A stretch of DNA of 50,292 nt from Lachnospiraceae bacterium (GCA_017513625.1 JAFXEW010000040.1:1-50292); one strand, 5' to 3'. Counted from the stretch's first letter, positions 41,798 to 50,292 are shown. The notes: generated from the letters alone by a model not told the origin. Made by a program: numbers and translations.

Positions 41798-42625
41798 TTA
41801 TAAATCAGGGTGTTCTCCGGACCAGCCCATCTGGGGAAGGCATTTTAAGAAGTAACGGTCTTCTTCAGAAAGTGCGAAATCAAATATGTCCTTATTTTCC
41901 AGGCAGCGTTCCACCGTGGATGCCTTAGGAATGATGGCGATATTCTCACGGTCTAAAAATCCCAGCAAAAGCTGCGCCGGAGTCACCTTATACTTTGCTG
42001 CCATATCAAGCACCACAGGTTCAGCGAGAAGAGCTCTTCGTCCTAAAGGACTCCATGCCTGAACCAGAATTCCCCGTGCTTTACAATAAGCTACCGCTTC
42101 CTGCTGCATATAGCCCACATGGAGTTCCAACTGATCTATCATAGGCATTACGCGGGCAGTTTCCCTCAAGGCCTCTATATGATGGGGCAGGAAATTACTG
42201 AGGCCTATGGCACGAATCTTGCCCGCATCATACAGTTCTTCCATGGCCCTCCAGGTATCCTGTATTATTTTTTCCCAATCCCGTACATCCCTGCCTGCCT
42301 TAGGCCAATGGATAAGATAAAGGTCCAGGTAATCGGTACCCAGACGTTTTAGGGATGCTGCAAAAGCCTGCTTGGTTTTCTCATACCCCATTTCAGTACG
42401 CCATACTTTACTTGCAATAAACAATTCCTCTCTGGAAATACCGCTTTCCTCTATAGCCGCACCGATTTCCTCTTCATTTCCGTAAAAGGATGCCGTATCC
42501 AGATAACGGTATCCCGCTTCAAAAGCATTTAGGATTCCCTGCTTTCCATTTCCTTCGGTAGCCAGATAAGTGCCGAAGCCAAGTGCCGGTATTTCTACTC
42601 CGTTTGATAAAGTATATGTTTTCAT
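41798..42625 (-). CDS. Aldo/keto reductase
   Basis: A 275-residue enzyme starting MKTYTLSNGVEIPALGFGTY. Catalytic features are the Asp/Tyr region YRYLDTASFYGNEEEIG, Lys in FIASKVW, and His in LYLIHWP; the NADPH-binding end reads IIPKASTVERCLENKDIFDF. It belongs to the AKR family related to 2,5-diketo-D-gluconate and methylglyoxal reductases; the substrate is unknown. AGGAGG lies only 3-4 bases before this ATG, so an earlier ATG codon (12 codons upstream) is possible. The gene is upstream of the palindromic element and MFS gene on the same strand. Confidence 0.9.
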   Translation of the reverse strand: MKTYTLSNGVEIPALGFGTYLATEGNGKQGILNAFEAGYRYLDTASFYGNEEEIGAAIEESGISREELFIASKVWRTEMGYEKTKQAFAASLKRLGTDYLDLYLIHWPKAGRDVRDWEKIIQDTWRAMEELYDAGKIRAIGLSNFLPHHIEALRETARVMPMIDQLELHVGYMQQEAVAYCKARGILVQAWSPLGRRALLAEPVVLDMAAKYKVTPAQLLLGFLDRENIAIIPKASTVERCLENKDIFDFALSEEDRYFLKCLPQMGWSGEHPDL

Positions 42626-42691
42626 TTTCCTCCTTTTGACAGCCCAATATTTCATTCCCACCGCGGCTTTGCCCCTAACCGTTCAACTGCC

Positions 42692-43252
42692 CTACTCCTG
42701 TATCTTTCTTAAATATCTTACATTACTTAACCAGGCCGGTTCCACCGTATTAGCATACAGTTCCAAATATTCCTCAAAACTCACCGTATCACCATAAGTA
42801 AGTATCTCCATCTCCACTCCAAAAAGCCATATCAGGTAGGACATGGAGTGCATCCCGTTTTTCAGGTAAAACTGTTTCCGACGTATGCGCATCTGCTTCT
42901 CTGCAGAATTATTTTCCATCTTCTCATAAACGCTTTCTATTTCCAGGAAAAATCTTCTGCCGGAATATACTTGTTGCAAAAGTTTCAGTGCTTCACTACC
43001 CAGCCCCTTATTACGCTGCTCCGGCGCAATTGCAAAATAATCTAAAAGGGCCAGATCTCGATACAACACAAATATCCCCAGCCCCACAAAGGTACCGTCT
43101 TCTTTTCCTATAGCATAAACAGCCGCTTTACCTTCCTGTTGCAGCCTGCAAATCATTTCAAAGGGTTTTCTTTCTTCCTTAGGGAAAGCCATCATATATA
43201 AATCCTTTATTTGATTTAACGATTCTCCCTCATAAACCTGTTCCAGTTTCAT
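42692..43252 (-). CDS. GNAT-family N-acetyltransferase
   Basis: A 186-residue protein with a GNAT acetyl-CoA fold: early helix IKDLYMMAFPKEERKPFEMI, beta strands around AVYAIGKEDGTFVGLGIFVLY, the acetyl-CoA loop IAPEQRNKGLGSEALKLL (Q-x-x-x-G-x-G), and a strand FFLEIESVYEK, as in the Gcn5-type fold. The N-terminal motif resembles acetyltransferases that act on amino acids or small amines; the substrate is unknown. GGAG lies 8 bases before the chosen start at 43252; the frame upstream has no site. It follows ddh by about 98 bp. Confidence 0.82.
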   Translation of the reverse strand: MKLEQVYEGESLNQIKDLYMMAFPKEERKPFEMICRLQQEGKAAVYAIGKEDGTFVGLGIFVLYRDLALLDYFAIAPEQRNKGLGSEALKLLQQVYSGRRFFLEIESVYEKMENNSAEKQMRIRRKQFYLKNGMHSMSYLIWLFGVEMEILTYGDTVSFEEYLELYANTVEPAWLSNVRYLRKIQE

Positions 43253-43350
43253 GATATCATCTCCGCTTTTCCTTCTTTTGTACCTGTAAAAACACTCTGT
43301 TTTATTCAGTGAAAGGGCCGGAAAACTCCGACCCTCAATCTTTTGTTGCA

Positions 43351-44337
43351 TTATAATAAATGAGCTCTTAACTCTTCACCGCTCTGCAAGCTTAAATATG
43401 CAGGCGCAATATCAAATACGGTCTTACAACCACGCTGTCCTTCTGCCGCCAGACGATATGCTGCTCTGGCATATGCTGCAATCACACTGGCCGTAAACTC
43501 AGGATTGGAATCCAGCTTCAGGCTGTACTCAATCACATGGTTATGTTCTTCGTTCCAGCCGGTCTTACCGCTACGGATGACGAAGCCTCCATGAGGGATA
43601 CCGCTGTGTTCCCGTATAAGCTCTTCCTGACTGATAAAATGCACGGTTGTATCATAATCCGCAAAATAGTTAGGCATGGTCTTAATTGCTTCCTCTACTG
43701 CTGCCGCATCTGCCCCCTCTTCCAACACTACAAAGCACTCTCTGGTGTGCTTCTGCCTGGTAGTCAGTTCCGGATTTTCGCCTTTTCTTACACTATCAAG
43801 GGCACTATCCACAGGGATAGTATACTGCTTGGCATCCTTTACACCCGCAATGCGTCTGATGGCATCGGAATGTCCCTGGCTTACGCCTTTTCCCCAGAAG
43901 GTATAATCTTTACCGCAGGGCAGAATGGCATTGGCGTACATTCTGTTCAAAGAAAACATACCCGGATCCCAACCCACGGAAATAATGCCTATTTTGCCGG
44001 AAGCCTTGGCAGCCTCATCCACATTTGCAAAATGCTCAGGGATTCTGGCATGGGTATCAAAACTGTCCACCACATTAAACATGGCTGCATACTTAGGGGT
44101 CTGCTCAGGCAAATCGGTTGCACTTCCGCCACAGATAATCAAAACATCTATTTTATCTTTCCAATCTTCTATCTCAGCAATCGTACATACCTTTGCTCCG
44201 GATGTAAGTATCTGTACCTTCTCGGGAGGTCTTCTGGTAAATACCGCCACCAGCTCCATATCCGGATTCTGCTTCACTGCACATTCCACTCCGCGTCCCA
44301 AATTACCGTATCCTAAAATACCAATTCTAATACTCAT
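43351..44337 (-). CDS. ddh: meso-Diaminopimelate D-dehydrogenase
   Basis: A 328-residue NADP-dependent dehydrogenase that converts tetrahydrodipicolinate and ammonia to meso-diaminopimelate in one step, bypassing the succinyl or acetyl branches. The N-terminal Rossmann motif is RIGILGYGNLGRGVE, followed by VFTRRP (NADP ribose phosphate contact), the substrate-site block ISVGWDPGMFSLNRMYA, GKGVSQGHSDAIRRI and RQKHTRECFVVLEEGAD. The C-terminal region with GIPHGGFVIRSG and NPEFTASVIAAYARAAYRL is typical. GGAGG precedes the start. It fits a Gram-positive anaerobe that makes lysine and DAP-type peptidoglycan. Confidence 0.94.
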   Translation of the reverse strand: MSIRIGILGYGNLGRGVECAVKQNPDMELVAVFTRRPPEKVQILTSGAKVCTIAEIEDWKDKIDVLIICGGSATDLPEQTPKYAAMFNVVDSFDTHARIPEHFANVDEAAKASGKIGIISVGWDPGMFSLNRMYANAILPCGKDYTFWGKGVSQGHSDAIRRIAGVKDAKQYTIPVDSALDSVRKGENPELTTRQKHTRECFVVLEEGADAAAVEEAIKTMPNYFADYDTTVHFISQEELIREHSGIPHGGFVIRSGKTGWNEEHNHVIEYSLKLDSNPEFTASVIAAYARAAYRLAAEGQRGCKTVFDIAPAYLSLQSGEELRAHLL

Positions 44338-44633
44338 TTCACATGACCTCCTATCTGCTTAGGATTCTATAATATATCCCTTTTCATATTATTGAAAAAC
44401 ATTTTACATTGTAGCACAAAAAATTTTATATGAAAATATCTTTCTCGTATTTTTCTTGATTTTCAATGGTTACTGCCCTTTTTACTGACCTCTGCATGTA
44501 TTTATCTTTCCTTTATACATCTTTTTGCACGATAGCACCTCTTAATGTGGCATTTTATCTATGGAAATCTTTCGCCCTATCATGTAAAATATAAACAATT
44601 AATGAACACTTTTACATAAGGGAGGAGTTTTAT
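44338..44633. other. Divergent promoter region between ddh and the DUF975 gene
   Basis: A 296-bp AT-rich region from which ddh (minus) and the DUF975 gene (plus) diverge. Regulatory signals should lie here; I see no unambiguous -35/-10 pair or operator. The plus gene has a clear GGAGG site about 8 bases before its ATG. Confidence 0.45.
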
Positions 44634-45455
44634 ATGTGGAGTAGAGCTACATTAAAATCAAGAGCAAAAGCAAAATTATTTGGCAGTTACTGGCCCATCG
44701 TCCTGGTATCCTTTATCTTTTTACTGGTGTCCGGTTCGGGCGGAAGCAGTGATACTTCAGAGCTTTCCGAATATGCGGATACCCTGCCGCCGGAAGTAAT
44801 TGCAACCATTTTCACTACGATATTAATACTTTCACTTATCACTATTTTATTGAGTATATTTGTATTTTTCCCTATTTCTGTAGGATGCCGCCGTTACTTT
44901 ATCAACCTGGAAAACGGCACCGCTACATATGGTGATATGTTATGCGCCTTCCGTGAAAATTACTGGAACGTGGTTAAGATTGGTGTGTTACATGGCTTAT
45001 ATATTTTCCTTTGGACCCTGCTGCTTATTATCCCGGGTATTATTAAGAGCTACGCATACCGTATGGTTCCTTACATTCTGGCAGAAGACACAAGTATTTC
45101 CTCTTCCGAGGTATTTAACCTTTCCTCCAATTTAATGGACAACAACAAATTTGATTCCTTTGTTTTGGATTTGTCCTTCCTGGGTTGGGAGCTCTTAAGC
45201 TTGTTTCTCCTGGGGATTCCGGGAGTTTTCTATGTAAATCCCTATGTGTACCTGACCGAAACGGAATTGTACCTGCATCTGTCCGGTACCCGTGCACGTT
45301 ACACCGCCGGAAGTACCTATGGCGACCAGACCGGCTATTACCACACCCAGTCTACTAACACCGGTTCATCCAATGCTTACGGTGGTTATGCAGACATCTA
45401 CCGCAACGCATACGGTCAGTCCGATACGGACCAAAACAAGGACAACAACTATTAA
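44634..45455 (+). CDS. DUF975 family membrane protein
   Basis: A 273-residue membrane protein. It starts with the family pattern SRATLKSRAKAKLFGSYWP (basic then aromatic), then has about five or six transmembrane segments (about 20-40, 60-90, 110-145, 170-205), including GCRRYFINLENGTATYGDML and LIIPGIIKSYAYRMVPYIL typical of DUF975. The C-terminal 50 residues are Tyr/Ser/Gly/Asn-rich (STYGDQTGYYHTQSTNTG) and probably disordered. The function of the family is not established; some members relate to membrane stress. It is one of two genes on the plus strand and converges on ygiQ. Confidence 0.85.
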   Translation: MWSRATLKSRAKAKLFGSYWPIVLVSFIFLLVSGSGGSSDTSELSEYADTLPPEVIATIFTTILILSLITILLSIFVFFPISVGCRRYFINLENGTATYGDMLCAFRENYWNVVKIGVLHGLYIFLWTLLLIIPGIIKSYAYRMVPYILAEDTSISSSEVFNLSSNLMDNNKFDSFVLDLSFLGWELLSLFLLGIPGVFYVNPYVYLTETELYLHLSGTRARYTAGSTYGDQTGYYHTQSTNTGSSNAYGGYADIYRNAYGQSDTDQNKDNNY

Positions 45456-45483
45456 AACTATTCATTTAAACAAACTATAAATC

Positions 45484-45523
45484 AAAGGGAACGTTGCATT
45501 CCGTATATTGCAACGTTCCCTTT
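45484..45523. terminator. Bidirectional terminator between DUF975 and ygiQ
   Basis: 15-bp arms AAAGGGAACGTTGCA (45484-45498) and TGCAACGTTCCCTTT (45509-45523) are perfect, with a 10-base loop and short A and T runs. It serves the plus-strand gene and, about 75 bases after its stop, the minus-strand ygiQ. Confidence 0.88.
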
Positions 45524-45596
45524 CTGCTTTTGCTGATTTCGTAATTCCTTTTTCTTACCTTCTATAATCCTTACGTTCCGGCCCTTGCACTCCGGA

Positions 45597-47582
45597 TTAT
45601 TTCTTTTTATGCACGTTTCTAATTGTCTTTTTCTTGACCTGTTTTCCTTTATCAGCCATTTTATCGCGATTCTTTCCTGCGCTGTCCCGTCCATAGTCCG
45701 GTGCTCTATTTCCGTTCCTTCCCGCACCGCTCCTGCCTTTACCCGGTGCTCCGTTTCCGCTGTAGTGTCCGTCCTTATGTCCACCACCACTACGGGGACG
45801 AATCAGGCATTTTTTATCAAACCCGATCAAATCGGTCCTGCCTGCTTTGGTCAGAGCCTCCACCACCAAATCATAATTCTTGGGATTACGATATTGGATA
45901 AGTGCTCTCTGCATCGCCTTTTCGTGCGGATTAGTGGCCACATAAACCGGTTTCATATTCCGGGGATCCACTCCCGTATAATACATACAGGTGGATATAG
46001 TGGAAGGCGTTGGATAAAAATCCTGCACCTGCTCCGGCATGTATCCCAGGTCACGGAGATACTCCGCCAGTTCTACTGCCTCCTTCAGGGTAGAACCCGG
46101 ATGGGAGGACATAAGATATGGCACCAGAAACTGCTTTTTACCCAGCTTCTCATTCATGGCCTTATATGCTTTTACAAAACTGTTATATACTGCCACCTCC
46201 GGCTTACCCAGCTTTTGCAGTACTGTATCCGAAATATGCTCCGGGGCCACCTTTAGCTGCCCGCTTACATGGTGCTCGCAAAGCTCCCGCAAAAAAGTTT
46301 TATCACTGTCATACATGAGATAATCAAAACGGATGCCTGAGCGGATAAACACCTTTTTCACATTAGGCAGTTCCCGCAGTTTACGGAGCAGTTTCAAATA
46401 GTCCGTATGGTCCACCTTCAGGTTCTGACAGGGCTTAGGAAACAGACACTGTTTATTGGGACAAGCACCCTTAGTCAGCTGCTTTTCACAGGCAGGGGCC
46501 CGGAAGTTAGCTGTAGGTCCGCCCACATCATGAATATACCCCTTAAAGTCAGGCTCCCAAATCATCTTACCTGCCTCTGCCAGTATAGACTCATGGCTTC
46601 TGGTCTGGATGATTCTGCCCTGATGGAAGGTTAATGCACAAAAGCTGCAACCTCCAAAGCATCCCCTATTACTGATAAGCGAAAATTTCACCTCTTCAAT
46701 AGCAGGAATCCCCCCTGCTTCTTCATAGGAAGGATGATAGGTCCGCATATAAGGAAGTGCATAGACTGCATCCATCTCCTTTTGAGACAGAGGCTTTGCA
46801 GGCGGATTTTGCACTACAAACATCTTGCCGTCATAGGTCTCATAAAGACGTTTTCCGGAAAAGGGGTCCTTGTTGCAATACTGAGTATAAAAACTCTTTG
46901 CAAATTCCAGCTTATCCTGCTTTATCGCCTCATAGGAAGGCAGTTCAATTGCATCATAAATGATACTTCTGTCCCTGGTTTTGTATACCGTGCCGTCAAT
47001 ATAGGTAATATCTCTCACATCCATACCGCTGGCCAACGCATCTGCGATTTCCACTATACTGCGTTCTCCCATACCGTAGGAAATCAAATCCGCACCGGAA
47101 TCAAGCAGTATGGAGCGCTTCAGTTTATCGGACCAATAATCGTAATGAGCCAGTCGCCGCAGGGAGGCCTCGATGCCTCCGATAATAATAGGCTTATGTT
47201 TGTAGCTTTGACGAATCAGATTACAATATACCACCGTAGCATAATCCGGCCTCTTTCCCATCACTCCACCCGGTGAATATGCGTCAGTAGTTCGGCGCTT
47301 TTTGGACACGGAATAATGATTAACCATGGAGTCCATATTACCTGCCGACACCAAAAATCCCAGTCTGGGCTCTCCCAGCCCACTCACAGACTCCCTGTCA
47401 TGCCAATCCGGCTGAGCTATGATACCCACAGTATAACCATGGGACTGCAATACCCTTGCTATTATGGCATGGCCAAAGGAAGGATGATCCACATATGCAT
47501 CACCGCTGATGTAAACAAAATCCAGCTGTGATATGCCTTCCCGCTCCATATCTTCTTTTGAAATCGGCAAAAAACCACTCAT
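45597..47582 (-). CDS. ygiQ: YgiQ-family radical SAM protein
   Basis: A 661-residue protein. The N-terminal region ([22 protein letters not shown], then [27 protein letters not shown]) is typical of the UPF0313/YgiQ family. The radical SAM core has a C-x3-C-x2-C cluster in [19 protein letters not shown], followed by the conserved [12 protein letters not shown] block. It should bind a 4Fe-4S cluster and generate a 5'-deoxyadenosyl radical; the substrate is not known. The last 60 residues are Lys/Arg/Gly-rich and probably disordered, possibly for nucleic-acid binding. The start codon has a spaced AAGG site. The Lgt-like gene is only 17 bp away upstream. Confidence 0.94.
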   Translation of the reverse strand: MSGFLPISKEDMEREGISQLDFVYISGDAYVDHPSFGHAIIARVLQSHGYTVGIIAQPDWHDRESVSGLGEPRLGFLVSAGNMDSMVNHYSVSKKRRTTDAYSPGGVMGKRPDYATVVYCNLIRQSYKHKPIIIGGIEASLRRLAHYDYWSDKLKRSILLDSGADLISYGMGERSIVEIADALASGMDVRDITYIDGTVYKTRDRSIIYDAIELPSYEAIKQDKLEFAKSFYTQYCNKDPFSGKRLYETYDGKMFVVQNPPAKPLSQKEMDAVYALPYMRTYHPSYEEAGGIPAIEEVKFSLISNRGCFGGCSFCALTFHQGRIIQTRSHESILAEAGKMIWEPDFKGYIHDVGGPTANFRAPACEKQLTKGACPNKQCLFPKPCQNLKVDHTDYLKLLRKLRELPNVKKVFIRSGIRFDYLMYDSDKTFLRELCEHHVSGQLKVAPEHISDTVLQKLGKPEVAVYNSFVKAYKAMNEKLGKKQFLVPYLMSSHPGSTLKEAVELAEYLRDLGYMPEQVQDFYPTPSTISTCMYYTGVDPRNMKPVYVATNPHEKAMQRALIQYRNPKNYDLVVEALTKAGRTDLIGFDKKCLIRPRSGGGHKDGHYSGNGAPGKGRSGAGRNGNRAPDYGRDSAGKNRDKMADKGKQVKKKTIRNVHKKK

Positions 47583-47599
47583 CTTTTATCTGTGCCTTT

Positions 47600-48313
47600 C
47601 TATTTCTGCTTCTGTATTTGCACGTTCTTGTTTCCGCTCTTGTAAAAAAGCACTATACTCCACAGAAAAAATCCAATACAAATCCACTGGCTTCCTGAAA
47701 TGCTTTTCCCAACATGTTCCTCACGTAGGAACTCCTGAGCAAATTTGGCTATAGCACACAACAGCATCACCACAGCTCCTGTATACTTCCGTCCATTGGA
47801 CCTGTAGACGCCCACTCCTATCAAAAACACTATAATGAAAACAATACTCTCCAAAAGCTGCACCGGGAAATAAGGGCCGCCCTGCATATATTCACTGTCA
47901 TAAGTTACCGCCAACGGACCTGAATACTCTATACCATGGCAGCATCCCACCAGATAACATCCGACTTTGGCAATTCCGTACATCAGCGGCATTGCCAAAA
48001 TATAACTTTCCCACATCAATGCCTTACCTTCATCGTAAATGCATCCAAAGATAATAACTCCTGCCAGGAGACCTATAACGCCACCTAAACTGGCAATTCC
48101 CGCATCCCACAATCTGACCTTAAACCCGCTTGCAACTACGGAATACATTCTGGAACCATACAGTATCAGGATCACATTAAGGAACATAGAATAGCCGATG
48201 TACCTCCACGGTACATTACCTCTGCGGAGCAATACCGTTACGGTCACACCGCCGACCAACAAAGCTCCCGCAAATGTACAGGTATACGGAGATAATCGAA
48301 AACCTTCTGTCAT
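47600..48313 (-). CDS. Prolipoprotein diacylglyceryl transferase (Lgt)-like membrane protein
   Basis: A 237-residue protein with about seven transmembrane helices. The middle contains YILAMPLMYGIAKVGCYLVG then CCHGIEYSGPLAVTY, matching the Lgt region usually read as GRIGCFLNGCCYG; the Arg of that motif is replaced by Lys or absent (AKVG). HGGL, the other Lgt hallmark, is not visible. Lgt transfers diacylglyceryl to lipobox Cys of prelipoproteins; this paralogue probably belongs to the Lgt superfamily without certain activity. It precedes ygiQ by 17 bp on the same strand. Confidence 0.7.
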   Translation of the reverse strand: MTEGFRLSPYTCTFAGALLVGGVTVTVLLRRGNVPWRYIGYSMFLNVILILYGSRMYSVVASGFKVRLWDAGIASLGGVIGLLAGVIIFGCIYDEGKALMWESYILAMPLMYGIAKVGCYLVGCCHGIEYSGPLAVTYDSEYMQGGPYFPVQLLESIVFIIVFLIGVGVYRSNGRKYTGAVVMLLCAIAKFAQEFLREEHVGKSISGSQWICIGFFLWSIVLFYKSGNKNVQIQKQK

Positions 48314-48335
48314 TCTAAATCATCCGCCCCCTGCT

Positions 48336-48716
48336 TCATTTATAAAAATTCCAAAAAATAAAATCGCATCTGCCGCTTAGGAAATCATCCATGCAGGACA
48401 TACAACCATTTATCACAACAGCGCACATTACTATTGCAGCAATCAGAATAATCAAAAATATTACACCCACAATAATATGCAGCCACATCAATACCTTACC
48501 AAATACATTGGAAGGATATTTGACCCTTACACCAATCATAATCACCAGCCCTGCAATATACATGAGCTGAAATATAAAACTGATGGTAGCAACCACCTTA
48601 TTCCCACCAGCCGGCAACAACACCTCCAACAATAATCCAAGGATGGGTAATATCAGACACACCAAACCAACCACACATAATTTATTTACCCGGGAATCAT
48701 CTCCATGTTGTTCCAT
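48336..48716 (-). CDS. Small three-TM membrane protein, unknown function
   Basis: A 126-residue protein starting MEQHGDDSRVNKLCVVG at 48716 (GGGAGG is 6 bases upstream; an ATG nine codons earlier overlaps that site). Three transmembrane helices (about 12-33, 42-60 and 80-105) end in a Cys-rich tail, CMSCMDDFLSGRC, which could bind metal or form disulfides. It resembles DUF4190-type small membrane proteins in layout only. The Lgt-like gene follows by 22 bp. Confidence 0.6.
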   Translation of the reverse strand: MEQHGDDSRVNKLCVVGLVCLILPILGLLLEVLLPAGGNKVVATISFIFQLMYIAGLVIMIGVRVKYPSNVFGKVLMWLHIIVGVIFLIILIAAIVMCAVVINGCMSCMDDFLSGRCDFIFWNFYK

Positions 48717-48827
48717 TTCGTACCTCCCATAATCCTTTGTCATACAGTTAGTATTTTATCATACTCTCCCAAACTTGTCAACCTTGTTTCGGGCGGTCTG
48801 CTACCCTCCGCAGTATATAAATAAACT

Positions 48828-48851
48828 CCTCTGGTGCCTAATAACCGGAGG
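48828..48851. terminator. Small hairpin in the spacer after the CPBP-like gene
   Basis: CCTC-T-GGT (48828-48835) pairs with ACC-G-GAGG (48844-48851) with one mismatch. No U run follows, so its role is unclear. Confidence 0.35.
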
Positions 48852-48884
48852 CGTTATCTATTGCTTTTGAAAACCCTATAATAA

Positions 48885-48915
48885 AAGCCCCACGAATGCA
48901 AGCATTCCGGGGCTT
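48885..48915 (-). terminator. Intrinsic terminator after the CPBP-like gene
   Basis: AAGCCCC (48885-48891) pairs with GGGGCTT (48909-48915), enclosing AATG/CATT pairing. The minus-strand tail TTTTATTATAG follows. It lies about 125 bases after the CPBP-like stop. Confidence 0.75.
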
Positions 48916-49041
48916 AGTATATATTTTGAATTAGTATTAATCAGGTCATAATGCTGAAACTCTATGGACTTCTGAAAATTGGAAATTTCCACTCCAACAA
49001 AGTGAGGCTTCCAAGTGCCTCAACTTTAAATATAATATGTA

Positions 49042-49695
49042 CTAAAGCATGAAAAGTAATGTAATAATTGGTAATGCCTTTCTATAATCTTTGTTAACCA
49101 ACAAATAGGCAGCACCAAAAAGAAATCCTCCAACAGCAGAGAGAAGTCCAACCGCTATGCTACCCTTTGTGAAAATATGTGCCAATCCCCATGTTAAACC
49201 AAGGACAATTCCACCATACGGTATTTTTTCATTATGAAACCATCTCTCACAAGCCTTTTGCCCAAACACAATAATAAGCGAAATCAAAAAGCCTTCTGCC
49301 AGATAGTAGATGTATTGGAATACAAACAATAGTGGTCCTCTGGCATTCCATTCTGAAACCAATTTAAATCCGCCCCAATCCAAATACTTATCAATAATAT
49401 TGACAACAAAGCATATAACGATTGCAAGGTATTGCCAAGGAAGCATTTTACTACCACGTTCCCATATATCAAAGCCTGTTGTCCGTTTTCCAATATGTAT
49501 TACTAAAATGCCTAATATAACCCAGCCGGCAATTGTAATCAGCCAATGGACAATATTCTGTGTAGTTGTAAAATTATTCATGTCCATTCCGCAAACACCT
49601 TCTACCGCTACCACCAATAATTCAAAGGCTACACTTGCAAACGCATATAATGCGCACCATAAATAATCAAAACCTGTCACCTTTTTGCTTTCCAT
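49042..49695 (-). CDS. CPBP-like intramembrane protein with degenerate motifs
   Basis: A 217-residue protein with about six transmembrane helices. The C-terminal half resembles the CPBP (CAAX protease and bacteriocin-processing) family: a first motif near residue 133 reads YYLAEGFLISLI, where EExxxR is expected, and a second reads GLTWGLAHIFTKGS, where FxxxH is expected, followed by a glycine-rich helix GFLFGAAYLLV. One of two glutamates and the Arg are absent, so proteolytic activity is doubtful. Relatives take part in prenyl-protein processing or bacteriocin immunity. GGAGG precedes the start. It lies apart from other genes. Confidence 0.6.
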   Translation of the reverse strand: MESKKVTGFDYLWCALYAFASVAFELLVVAVEGVCGMDMNNFTTTQNIVHWLITIAGWVILGILVIHIGKRTTGFDIWERGSKMLPWQYLAIVICFVVNIIDKYLDWGGFKLVSEWNARGPLLFVFQYIYYLAEGFLISLIIVFGQKACERWFHNEKIPYGGIVLGLTWGLAHIFTKGSIAVGLLSAVGGFLFGAAYLLVNKDYRKALPIITLLFML

Positions 49696-50207
49696 ATTGC
49701 CTCCATTAACTTCAAATCTTACGTTCTTCCCATTTTACCACTTCTCTATTTCAATTTCCATGATACTATTTGCCTAAATATAATAAACAGAGCCATGCCA
49801 TGCCTCTGCCTTACTCACCCCGGTTGTCCTACTGTCTCTTGTTTATAACGTTGAATCTTCCTAAGCACACTTTCCCTTGCCGTTTTCTCAACTTCCGTTT
49901 TCTTGTGTTACAAATTGTAGGAATTCTTTCATTCTTTTGTTACCTACCTGTGTCTTAGGTCGAACTATCCAGGGCTTTCCAGGACTATGGAAGACAAAGG
50001 TGAAATCTGAAATTTTGCGCGTAGCAATGAGCCATGCGCAGATGAGCCGAAGGTGACTGCCTGGTGCTCGCACGCAGGCAGGCGCATTCGTGCGAAGATG
50101 CATACGGCGAACGCCGCGACAACGAACAAGCGCAAGCTTGTGAGTGTCGGCATGGCGATACACCTACTAACTGAAAGTTTCAAGCATCTTAACATAGTAA
50201 CTTTTTT
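49696..50207. other. Right-end spacer with GC-rich palindromic island
   Basis: A 512-bp spacer. Positions 49696-49975 are AT-rich without a supported gene; 49980-50165 form the palindromic island described separately. Frames crossing it lack ribosome binding sites and recognisable domains. Confidence 0.6.
49980..50165. repeat. GC-rich nested-hairpin island near the right end
   Basis: A GC-rich block of clustered short palindromes: TGCCTG...CAGGCA (around 50058-50080), GCGCATTCGTGC (about 50080-50095), GGCG...CGCC (50105-50116) and CAAGCGCAAGCTTG near 50126-50139. The base composition differs sharply from the AT-rich flanks. It resembles in style the island between bcd and etfB. It could be a repeat element or a structured RNA. 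Confidence 0.65.
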
Positions 50208-50292
50208 CTATTTCTTTCTTATCGGAATCCAAAGTTCGCACATCAGACCTTCTCTTCCTTTTTCGAAGTAAATCTCATAGTCTGTTTCCGAC
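50208..50292 (-). CDS. C-terminal end of a GyrI-like (AraC effector-binding) domain protein, partial
   Basis: The last 27 or so codons are visible: a TAG stop at 50208-50210 ends a frame reading SETDYEIYFEKG then REGLMCELWIPIRKK. The pattern D-Y-E-I-Y and C/E-L-W-I-P-I is the hallmark C-terminus of GyrI-like/AraC effector-binding domains, which bind small molecules in regulators or occur alone. The gene extends beyond the right edge, so its N-terminus, possibly an AraC helix-turn-helix, is unseen. No terminator directly follows the stop. Confidence 0.7.
   Translation of the reverse strand, partial: SETDYEIYFEKGREGLMCELWIPIRKK

Larger units (their letters stand above)
48744..49041. other. Spacer between the CPBP-like gene and the small membrane protein
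   Basis: A 298-bp spacer holding the hairpins at 48828-48851 and 48885-48915. No gene is supported. The promoter for the downstream minus-strand genes should be near 48720-48820 but is not distinct. Confidence 0.5.

Noticed and set aside
43537-44316. A plus-strand frame opposite ddh as a gene
   Set aside because: It lacks domain motifs and is antisense to a confidently identified enzyme.
1-50292. tRNA or rRNA genes, prophage or transposase genes
   Set aside because: No recognisable tRNA, rRNA, integrase, terminase or transposase sequence was seen on either strand.

Overview
The window looks like a chromosome segment of a butyrate-forming Lachnospiraceae-type clostridium (Firmicutes). The evidence is a complete thl-crt-hbd-bcd-etfB-etfA butyryl-CoA cluster, a four-subunit pyruvate:ferredoxin oxidoreductase, a meso-diaminopimelate dehydrogenase, a YgiQ radical SAM protein, purine-rich AGGAGG-type ribosome binding sites and many short intrinsic terminators. 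No genus can be named from this sequence. Almost every gene is on the minus strand; the exceptions are an SDR reductase and a DUF975 membrane protein.

Positions 1-5000 are visibly AT-richer and look accessory. The left edge holds a four-gene, overlap-coupled operon that I read as an ABC-three-component (ABC-3C) conflict or defence system: a small membrane protein, a protein with an ABC-3C effector C-terminal domain, a middle component, and an SMC/DUF2326-like ATPase cut by the window edge. The membrane protein ends, and the next protein begins, with the same Asn/Gly-rich motif, which suggests an effector split into two chains. Next come an unknown protein plus a KTSC-like protein, and an AgrC/AgrA-type two-component pair with no visible agrBD.

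Positions 5400-21100 carry signalling and envelope genes: a diguanylate cyclase, an orphan L10-like fragment, an esterase, a 7TM hybrid histidine kinase, an old-yellow-enzyme/dienoyl-CoA-reductase-like flavoenzyme behind a palindromic operator, a MoxR-DUF58-transglutaminase operon, an ECF sigma/anti-sigma pair with a textbook ECF promoter in front of it, and a 7TM-PAS sensor without an output domain.

Positions 21100-38100 are the energy-metabolism core. porGDAB sits behind what looks like a T-box leader. After it come a chemoreceptor with a miniaturised solute-binding lipoprotein, a cytoplasmic hybrid kinase, enolase, a YkgJ protein, a YbaK deacylase, and the butyrate operon. Pyruvate from the enolase route would be oxidised by Por to acetyl-CoA and reduced ferredoxin. 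Thl, Hbd, Crt and the bifurcating Bcd-Etf complex would then convert acetyl-CoA to butyryl-CoA. Long-form HPF lies just upstream of that operon on the same strand.

Positions 38100-50292 hold housekeeping genes (thioredoxin reductase, SDR, MFS, aldo-keto reductase, GNAT, Ddh, DUF975, YgiQ, an Lgt-like protein, small membrane proteins) and the last codons of a GyrI-like domain at the right edge. Three GC-rich palindromic islands stand out against the AT-rich spacers: one between bcd and etfB, one before the MFS gene, and one near the right end. I see no rRNA, tRNA, CRISPR array, transposase or prophage genes.
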